A stretch of 64,000 nt of DNA from Glandiceps talaboti (taxonomy: Eukaryota > Hemichordata > Enteropneusta > Spengelidae), in NCBI RefSeq assembly GCF_964340395.1, contig NC_135562.1, positions 11,890,543 to 11,954,542 of the forward strand. Reading direction: 5' to 3'. Position 1 is the stretch's first letter; each line of letters begins with the position of its first letter. The notes below the pieces were generated by a model that saw only the letters and a list, made by a program, of their open reading frames with translations, was not told where the DNA came from and searched no databases. The translations under genes and the position numbers were made by a program. Positions 46,001 to 57,630 of the stretch are shown piece after piece.

Positions 46001-46768
46001 TCATGTAATTCCAGAATATACCAAGTATACTCAATGCAGTATCTCGATATATTAAGCCGTACAACGTTTCCATTATGCCTTGGTTAAAGGGCTTGAGCTC
46101 GGACGGCATAAACTCAGAAATGTTCTGTCCATTGTAAGTAATAGAGTCGAGGGCGCTTGTCATGTCGTTCCATGCCAATGAATCTAACTGAGTTGTACCA
46201 GCATAAAATGGTGAACGCTTCCTGCAAAGGTAATAACCATATTAGAAAACTACAATGTAATACAAACTGTCATGGTTGGCTTTGCTCAACTGTCGACATT
46301 TTACATATACTGTGAAATAGCTAGGAAATGTTCTCACAAAGCCCCATCCTTGGTGCGCCCGGAGCACAGTCACTTGCGAACTCTAATGTTCCATTCCACC
46401 CAGTCCAGGATGGTGTTATTCTAGTCTAGGATAGTCATAATACAAAATAATGACGTTATTATAGGTTTTTACGATATTCAAATATTACACAACAGTCACC
46501 GTAACGGTAATTTTCTAATATCGTAAATACCTATAATAACGTCATTATTTTGTATTATGATCATCCTCGACTAGAATATCACCATCCAGGAATGGAATAT
46601 GAGTTCACAAGTGACTGTGGCCCGGATGTTTACGTAGTGACGGGGTTAATTAATTAATTAATTAATTAATTAATTAGTTAGTTAGTTAGTTAGTTAGTCA
46701 GTCAGTCAGTCAGTCAGTCAGTCAGTCAGTCAGTCAGTCAGTCAGTCAGTCAGTCAGTTAGTTAGTTA

Positions 46769-46805
<37 letters not shown>

Positions 46806-48077
46806 ATAGTTAGCTAGCTAGTTGGTTGGTTGGTTGGTTGGTTGGTGAGTTAGTCGAAATAAACAAAATTATTGTATAGAACTTTAATCTAGAGCGTATC
46901 AATTGGGTCACAAATATTTATACTGTTTGTATTTTGAAAGTCTTGTGTACGTATTTCTTCCCATTAAAGTGTAGAAGTCGACGTCATCTCGTTGTCTGGC
47001 TCACATACACGTCCCTTTGGGGTCTCACAGTACGAAACCTAATAAGCAACTAGGGATGCTAGAACAAAATTCTGTTTCTGAGCAAAAAAAATACAGAATT
47101 AACGAATTATTTTCTACCAATGTGAATATTTGAGTTGTGCAAATAAGCTATATTTGTCGTGGTGGTTGAATTGGAACTTTGGATGGTTACGAGTACTGAG
47201 TGATTGCGATGAAACTCGTCGTTGTCAAGGCAAAGCACTGCCACCAAGTTGATCTACGCATGCGCAATAGACATTTCCTGACTATGAAATCAACTTACTG
47301 TAGATAGAATCCAATGGCATCGGGACAAGGCCATCGATTTGCATAGTACAAAGTCGACCCATACTGTTGAGAGGGATAGACACCATACGATAATTTCATA
47401 TTATATTTGATTTGATCGCAGGGTTCTCTACAGCTGCTACATGCATCCGTCTCCTGTGCAAGATCGTCTAGAAGACAAAAAAAGTAAAATTAGGCTGTGC
47501 AAAAAGGGTATAGTTTGAAAACTTAAAATTTTATTGACTGCTTTTAATAGTTCTAAAATGATGGTGAATATGTGATGAGTATGAAGACTTTAGTTGAAAT
47601 GGCGATGTAATTTTATTTCGATAAATGAGAAAACGTCAACTAAAGGTGTCATTGACAAGTACACGATTGTCTAAAATAAGAAGTCGGTTTTAACATTCAA
47701 ACATTTCGGGAAAATCACTCATAAAAACGAGAGCAATTTGTGATTAATGAGTGTAAATTTAAATGAGAAAGAACAAAATCATAGAAAATGTTTGGTTCCG
47801 ATTACGGTCAATTTTAGAATAAGTGGGGTAGGTAGGTGGTTTATTATTATTTGTATATATATATATATATTAAAATGAATTGAAAGAGTTAATATATACA
47901 GACGGGTAATTTTACTTAATTTTGTATTTCTTTATGTTTATTGTATTTTCCTCATTGTGTAAAGGTAATGTGTAATTGTTATTGTGATGTATGGTACACG
48001 TTTTGTTCAATCATTTATTGTATTTTATCAAGGTCGTCCTGTTATTGGGCTAAGCCTGTTGGATGATGAATGAATGA

Positions 48078-48170
<93 letters not shown>

Positions 48171-51124
48171 GTAGTAGGTAGTTAAGTGTTTCATTGGTTT
48201 CCATATGGCCTCTGTATTATTGTTTTTTCTCATCAGATGTACAGCCATTACAGATTGGAAGAACAGAGCTATATTGTCTTTTGTTAAAGTTGATGTCAGT
48301 TTCCGCATCCATTATTTCTTGCGAGACTTCACAATTTTTGAAGAAGGTTATCATTTTTTCTCGAATACGTCAATCCAGCCCATGCAGGGCCTAATAAAAA
48401 ATAGAACTAGTAGTAGTATGTTATACCAGTGTCTTTTCTGTTTAGAATCCCTGGTCAAAATTAAGTATACTGTTAATCTCCTCTGTACATCGTCGCAAAC
48501 CACGGCCTCTTTTACGGCACAGTCTATAAACGCGCGCCAAGCAATGTCGCGGAAGATATAACAGCTCTGATGTGCGAGAATGCCTCTGTACGTTGCATGG
48601 CTACAGGCAAATAAATGATGACTTACCGATAGCGTCAAAATAGCAATATCGTAAATCATTTGGAGTACAGTATGTCATGTTACCTGAAAATTAAGCAAAG
48701 GAGGCTCATTAAAGAGAAATCATGGGGTAAGAGTACTTGAAAACACAAAAAATAATGACGCAACTTCTAAACTTACAGGAGTTATGATAACACTGGTAAA
48801 ACAATTAATAATGTTTTGGTTGAAAAAATTTCTGTATGTTGAACAAAGCCAGTAAAGATTTTACTTCGAATGAATTAATTTAAAAAGAATATCTTAACTT
48901 ATAGGTTAAAGGGGACATGAGGTCACCTTGCTTTTGCCCAGTAGATGAAATATACTCACAAACCATTAAAATATTACCTGTGGAGTTATTCACATTCAGG
49001 GCCTACTATGGTGGATATATTATACACGTTGCCAGGTCATGAAGGTGCTTATTTACGTCTAACTCGAGAACTGTTATGTAGCAACCATTTCCGAAGGATA
49101 CTTAGATTCTACATAACAACATTCGTAACAGTATTATGACGTATACTGGTTCCCAAAATAAGACAAGGCAACACGTGTTTTATAACACATCACACTCTCA
49201 GGCACATATTCTTTCTATAGTCAAATCAAATCACAAAACGACTCCCATACTACATTTATATTACCAAGTGAACATTATGGTGACCCCTATATGCAAATTG
49301 AGGTCACTATGGGTTAATACTCCATATCACGTGACATTGTCTAAGCCAATCACTGAAAGCTATCTGAACATGATGTGATTTAATGGAAATTATCATATGT
49401 TCGCAGTTTAATACGGTTACCTGCTGACATCCCTCCCGTAGTAGACCAAAAAATGTGCCTTATCCACTGAGGTTTACTTCTTTAAGATAGTCATCTTGGC
49501 ATTTTAAGAAAATATGTGATTTTATGATATATTTCTGCAATGATCCTAATGAATACTAAAAAGTTTCAATAATTATGTAAATTGGGTGAATACTTGTACT
49601 TTACCTGGCATGTAGTAATATCTACACCCACACTTATCTATTGCATAGTCCGTTTCACATTCTGTCCAACACTTGGATAACGAGTAGCTACCATTAAAAT
49701 ATTTCAAGGTGTTTTCCACATTATCAACACAGTCTCCATAGGGAGACCCTAAGTTAGAAATCTGTTGTTTTCAAAAGAAATGAAACCAAATATTTCAACA
49801 GGTTACTATATTAACTTTGATGGAGTTATACGCTTTAGCTAATTGTTTGGTGTTTTCTGAGATTTTGGGTGAGTGGATGGGGGTATCTAGGGTTCATCCA
49901 TTACTCCAAATGAAGTGAGAACTTATTGAAAAAGTGCAACTAATTTTGCACCCGCCCGTTCATTCTCCGCCTTTTTTTTTATCAGTGTAGCCTTTTGGTC
50001 GACGAATTGAATCCATGATTATTAAATTGCGGCCAGTCAGTAGCTTCTCAGTCATGAATCAACAGAAATGCAATTTATTGTCCGTTTATCCAAGGTAAGG
50101 ATTTATCATTTGCTATAGATATACAAAATTCTGTCCTTTCGACGTTCAGAATCAGGGCTATTTCGTAATGTTCGTACGTGATACACTCAATTTTAAACAG
50201 CCTGATTTGGCCGTTATTGGTCACGGACCGATATATACGGCTTCTAATTGTGTACAATGACTTATGCAGATTAATTTGTCTTATTACAATATTTACTCTC
50301 AGACCACAAAATGAAGGTTTACTGTACTCATTCACAGGATTCAGCCTTGCGAGCGTTGTAATAGTTGTAATAAATATTGAACGGAAAACCAATCACACAT
50401 CAAACCTATACATTAAAACATGAATACACAGAAGTAAACTATTGTGATTGTGTACATTCAATTAAAAACACTATTGCCCATACATATTGGCCAAACAGTC
50501 ATTTAATAAAACTCTTACGAGTGGACACTCACTCTAACCTGACAGCAGTCCGAGAATGTATGCAGTCCTCTACTTAACTGCTCGTGCTCCTAAGGCGATT
50601 TATTCAGTAAAATATGCCTTTTTTTACAAAACAGTCTACAAAGCAAAGCTCATAACAAATTGTAGTTTTTAATTACATCATTTCCACCACACGATTAGAA
50701 GAAGACCTGTATGTGGTAGCCATGATGTGTCTACTGAAGAGAAGCAAACTTTCACGTTACTAATATATAACTAAATATTCTCACCATAGTTTTTGTTAAT
50801 CCGATAGTAGTCTCTACCCCTGGTGAAATTGACACACCTTGACCAGCTACATCTGGGATCTCATCTTGATCATGTACCATAACACGAAAACCAACCACTG
50901 TTCTGGGTCCCACGTATTCATTCTGATTAGCATATAACTGTAACTGTAGGCCGTAACGTTGTCCTTGAAAGAAAATTAATTAAAAGTTACATTTGTATTG
51001 ACACATACATACATACATTCATACATACATAAATACATACATACATACATATATATATACATACATACATACATACATACATACATACATGCATACATGC
51101 ATACATGCATGCATGCATACATAC

Positions 51125-51155
<31 letters not shown>

Positions 51156-51165
51156 CATACATACA

Positions 51166-51196
<31 letters not shown>

Positions 51197-54100
51197 GCAT
51201 AAATATAATTACGTTAACTAGGATATTGCAACATTACTTTCATGAATCTCGTCATCAAATCATATTTACCTGCATTGCGGACCTTTAAAGTTTCATCCAT
51301 CTGTGCAGAATTGAATGTATAACAAATACCATAGTTTGTTACTGATGTTGTGAAGTTCTCAGGACCACACGGTATACCGCTGAATGAACAACTTCATTAA
51401 AAAAGAGAAGAGGAAACGTGTTTTTAATGAATATTGATAAAATTTACATATAAATATATACTTCACGAAATATTTATGTTCCATCAACTTAATTTTTTTG
51501 TAAGCTCTCGCAACGAATTGCTCACGTACCGAAATGCCTCATTCATGGATGACCTGTTGCCGGTTCCAAGATGCATTACTCGTCTCTCCATACAATGCCA
51601 TGTATTTTGTACTCGCTGAGCCTGGAGGGGTTTGCACGCGATAAACTCAGGGGATCATGGTTGTCACCTGACCATACCTTGGGTTCACCCGTAAAATCCC
51701 TCTCTGTCATTGATGGCGTTTAGTCTTTGTTCTATAAAGCAACTCGTATTCAAAGAGGTCAACATGTATTTTCAATATTTCGCAATAAAAATGTTGTTCA
51801 AAGTTAATAAATACAAAACAAGGCTAAATGTAACAACATAAGCGATAGCCTCTCGCGCAATGCATCTTGGAACCGGAATATCGACCATTGCTACTAACTG
51901 ATGAAATCGTACCCACCTTTTGACTAAGTTATCAATGGAATGGGCACTTGTTGTCATAAAGCCAAGAAGGTCTGTATTTCCATAATTGTTATATTCTTCG
52001 GCAGTAATAAAATCCGACTCTGAGTAAAAAGTATTACCGTCCAAGGGAAAGATGATATTTAAATATGGAATCATGGATTGCACAGCCGATGCGGATCCGT
52101 CAAATAACGTCAGAAGGCCTGAATACCTGAAAGTGAAGTTACAACGAGTAATAACACTAAAGTAAAGAATTACACTCGTTAACTCGTTTATATCACTCAT
52201 ATCGAGTGTAAAAATATACTATTGCAAATGGTTTATTTACAAGCCTAGCATGTGGCCTTTGTAATGTGATCAATTAGCAAATGAAACAGTGAGATGTAAA
52301 CCATGAGCGCCACCAACGGTAAGATTGCTAGTAACAGCCTATTTCCACAGCTTATTTCCACAGCACATTCTAGCGTCCGCTGCATCATGCTAATAGATAT
52401 GATATGATATGATATGATATGATATGATATATATTTTATTACCCGATCAAAAATAAGTACAATACAAACGTAAATACAGGAAAAGCAAACTAGATCGGAT
52501 AACAGGAGTCAGAAAATAGCTATGCTAATCGTGTCTGACCCCTGGCCAAAGTAAATAATGGTACAAGTTTAGAGTGCAAATAAATATACAAAAAGTAGCT
52601 CTACCCTTAACCCCCTCCCCTCACCATCCCCCCCCCCCCCTATATATATACGAGTGCCATAATGAAAAGAAATCATATATTACATTATAACAGTACAATG
52701 TTATATTACATACTCTTTTAGTAAATCTTTACATAGTGATGACTTGACTCGCTGCCTTCGTGGTTCATTTCTTGTGCTGTGTTGTATTGAATTCCATGTA
52801 ACTGCACCTGTGTATGTCATTGACTGTTTACCATAGACTGTTTTCACAGTAGGTACGCATAAATTATTTTGTTCTTTTTGCCGTGTACTCATAGTTTAAC
52901 ACATTGCAGTATTCATCAACAGAGTTTGGTAAGTTATTGTGCAGCAAATCATAAACAAAGGTACTGACCAAAAACCTGTGCAGTTTGGACATCAAGAATT
53001 TCTTGAGTGTTGAAAAGTGGTGAAGAATGGGTCGTGGACTGGCTATGTGTGATTGCTCGCACAGCCATTTTTGAGCTAGTAAAATACAATTCAAATTGGA
53101 GGAAAAAGTGCTTCCCCAGACTTCAATACCGTACGTTATATGTGGTTGGACGAAAGTTTTATATAGTAAAATAAGTATATTTTTGGGTACAAGTCCCTAA
53201 GTTTTTAAATGATTCCTATTTTTTTCCTAATAGTCTTATTGACAGCGTCAATGTGCATATTCCATAAAAGATGGTTATCGAAGACGATGCCAACAAAAGA
53301 TGCAGAGATAATGTCAACATGCTGTAGACTTTTTTTTTAAAAACTTACCTAAACAAATTGTTATTACAGATTGTTATGGCGGGAAAATCCGGTTTCTCAG
53401 TTGGATGGGTATACTTTATATTAACGTTGATGGGCATATCTAAGAATGAATTGATCAATCGTGAAATCTGATAAAGTAGTCCTCCCAGTGCCCCCAGTAC
53501 TATAAGTAACCATAGCAATCTGAAATGAAAACGTGAATTAACACATACTGAAAAACATAAAAAGGAAACGATCAACGATCTGATTTCAACATGGACGACG
53601 GGAATCGTTGTCAACATTTACATCTGGGATTCCATTCTTTTGTCACATGATTCGAACGATGAGTCATGTGACCAACCACAGGTGCGAACGAAAGCTTGTT
53701 GTATACCTTGCTAGGGGTCTTCACTTCCAAAATTCGTCCACCAGGGACTATAACTGGAGGGCTCTAACAAGAGTGGTGGTGGTGGGCGTTTAGATGGACT
53801 ATGTAGGGGTGCTGCTTTCTTATGTTGGTTTTGCTTTCACAAAATACCAATTGCGTGTAGTTTCCCAAAAGTGTAAATGTTTATGTTGATAACAAATGTA
53901 CAGAATGTCATCTTGACAGCTTAAGTTAAGGGGGAAGTATGTCTGTAACTTTGTGGTTCTTGGTTTTACGGTTTGTCTTATACAGATCAAGGATTATACT
54001 CTTCAAAAACTGATTCAAGACCTGATTTGTATTTTGGTTGGTACCGCTATGGGTATTTTAAATATTAAAAAGAAAAATTACACAAAATAGTTTTGTACCA

Positions 54101-57100
54101 ACAAATTTCAGCTTAATACGTCATAGTTACGATTATTACACTTCTTTTGTATTCCAGACTCCTAAACTTACACCACACTATCGGTGTAACGCTATGCCAC
54201 GGACTGTGTCTGTGGCTTTACCAACGCCAAATGTGCTTCAACATATCGATTTGAACCGAAAAATAGCCCCAATTGCAGTCTCACTTAATGAAACAATTCA
54301 ATGATCCGACACGTGCTTTTGATGACTATGTATCACATTAAGCGTGCCCGTGTGAAAATTATGTTTTACCGTACCTTGGCATATAAGGCGTAAACAAAAA
54401 ATAATTATTTGGTTCCGGTTACCCAACCCCACTTAGCTTTTCACTGCCGACCCTAAACTTCTTTTTATGTATTCCAGAAAAAAATAATAAAATCGCAAAA
54501 ATTTTTTAAGTCTCACGAGAAATAATGGGTGCGGAAACAGCCATCAACTGAAAAGGACACTGTTAAACTGTTCTTCCAATCTGTAATGGCTGTACATCTG
54601 ATAGAGAGGACTAAACAACATAGACCATTTGGCAAACAATGGAAAACCTAAAATAGACACTCACACAGAAAAAATAATAAATGAAATGAAATAAAAAATC
54701 TACCTACCGAACCTACTAGTATTCTAAAATTGAATGTAACCGGAACCACACAGTTTTTTTATTACGCCTAACATGACTTTTCCATTAATATCTAGATATA
54801 TCTGGAATGAATGAATGATAGATCGTCTTGTATTGACGAAATGAATAATATGATTTCCATGACTTTTCATTGATACGTGTGTGTGTACTCGATTGCCATG
54901 TTACAGTGACTAGCTACATACTACTACCATCCCGACAATGACAATTTCTGTGCTACTGTCTGAAAGAAAAAGGGATGTCATGTACGCGAGTACTCGATCA
55001 CAACGTTCTATACTTAGAGACACAAATGTAGTACGTTGACTCGAAAAATGGCGACTAAATGATGATTGAAATTCTAAATGTGTCTATCGACTACAATGTA
55101 CAGACAATGCCATAATACAGCTTTTATCATGACCTACTCAGTTTACAGTCAGAGGTCATCACGTGACGTAATCAAATAGGCATATTGACAAAGACGGACT
55201 TACTTGCCTCTACGCAATTTGATACACAGGCTCACAGACAAACTCAAACATCTCTAGAGTGACGAGAAATGACTTTTCATTGATATGTGTGCTCGATTGC
55301 AATTTTATATTGACAAAGTAAATAGTTCGACGTCGACCATCTCGAAAATGGTAAACATATTTTCCATTATCTAAAATAAAGGTTACATGTATATGTGTGT
55401 ATTCGATCAGGCCTACAAAAAATGTATGTTTGTTTGTTTGCGGTTACACACCCCACCTAGTTTTTCACACCTAACCTAAACTGTTTCTTACGTATTCGAG
55501 AAAAACCGATGAAATTGCGAAAATTGTGACGTCGCGCAAGAAATAGTAGATACGGAAACTGACATCAACATGTGAAAGACAATTTATATAAAAACTGTAC
55601 TTCCAATCTGTAATGGCTGTACATCTGATGCGAAGAAACCAATTAACACAGAGACCATATGGAAAACAACAGAAAACATAATTACCTGAAGTAGACACTC
55701 ACATATGACGGGGGGAAAAAATAACATAAAATGAAATATCTACCTACCCCACCTATACTAAAATTGAACGTAATCGGAACCACACATTTGTTTCTCGTAT
55801 ACCTTATGAATCATAACTTTCTACTGAGAAAATAATATTTTAAATTCAGTACAATTACAAATCCCACGTTGTTGATGCTTGAATTTCTAAATGACATGAA
55901 GTACATAAAAGGTAAATAACAGAATTTGATCAGATTGGTACAGAAAGACATTGGTAAGTGTGCGACATGGGATGTTTTGCCATGCCTAAAGTAAAGTTAA
56001 CGCGTTCGATACTAATAGCCTAAAGAAACTATACGTAACAATTGTATTTTGTTGGCTTTGAATTTGTTCAAATTTTGAATTTGCTAAAAAGCTTTTCAGT
56101 ATTAAGATCAAATCCTCAATTATTTCTAGTAATTTTTAATCTATAAATTACTAGCTAAATTATGACATTCGATAATTTATATATGTCAAGTCTTATGATG
56201 TTGCACGACAAAAGATTTATTAACAAGTGTTGCCAGAGAATCAACTTTGTTAGTCGACGAGAGTTCAACCTCAGTCAGGACAAGAAGAAGAGAGATCATA
56301 GTAGATTAGATAGATCGTACTGATGTTTCTGTACATAACCTTCTACTGGGTTTATCTCTTAATGCAAGTCCGGAGGTCAATATTTGTTGAACATAAACAA
56401 TAAGCCCAGTATACGTAAAAGAAATCAATCATATTTCTTAAAATGTTCAAAGGATCCATTCTTTTTCTTCGGGTGAGCCTAGGCTATATATATACTCATG
56501 CATACATACATACATACATACATACATACATACATACATACATACATACATACATACATACGCACATACATACGCACGCACGCACATACATACATACATA
56601 CATACATACATACATACATACATACATACATACATACATACATACATACATACATGTATACATACATACATACATACATACATAACATACATACATACAT
56701 ACATACATACATACATACATACATACATACATACATACATACATGTATACATACATACATACATACATACATACATACATACATACATACATACATACAT
56801 ACATACATACATACATAACATACATACATACATACATACATACATACATACATACACACATACATACATACATACATACATACATACATACATACATACA
56901 TACATACATACATACATACATACTAAAGTAGTACTACTGTTTCTGAGGATGTAGACAGTCGTGATTCATTCTGTTGACACATTAATAGCTGACAGGTTAA
57001 GTGATATAATCATTGTATTCAATTTGATATTCAAATTCAATATTTGAAAGTCATAAAAAGTTCCAAGTAATCGATTCAGCTATTGTACTAACCTCGTATT

Positions 57101-57423
57101 CTATTTTGAAATATCCTACTGGCAACAAAAGTGTAATATCATCTCAAATGAAATGTGAAACGCTTTCAACATTTACGACTGACAGCCATAACCTCCAACA
57201 GTATTGTAATTATCTGATATTTTATTGTACTGTCACTATGATTGATGAAAATTAACGTTTGGTTCAGGATTCTACAAAGTGATGAATGAACTTATTTGTC
57301 CTAGATATTAAACAAACTACGTAATTCATATTACGTGCATGTATGATACCACTTCTCATTTCATGCTTTGTGATTTTGGTATGCGGTGATAAGCAAATTT
57401 ACTTTATCAGATTCATGATGATA

Positions 57424-57512
<89 letters not shown>

Positions 57513-57599
57513 AGTATAATAATGAAACTAAATAAATAAATAGATAAATAAATCGATCAATCAATCAATTATATATAAATTTATCAATTTATTTATTTT

Positions 57600-57630
<31 letters not shown>

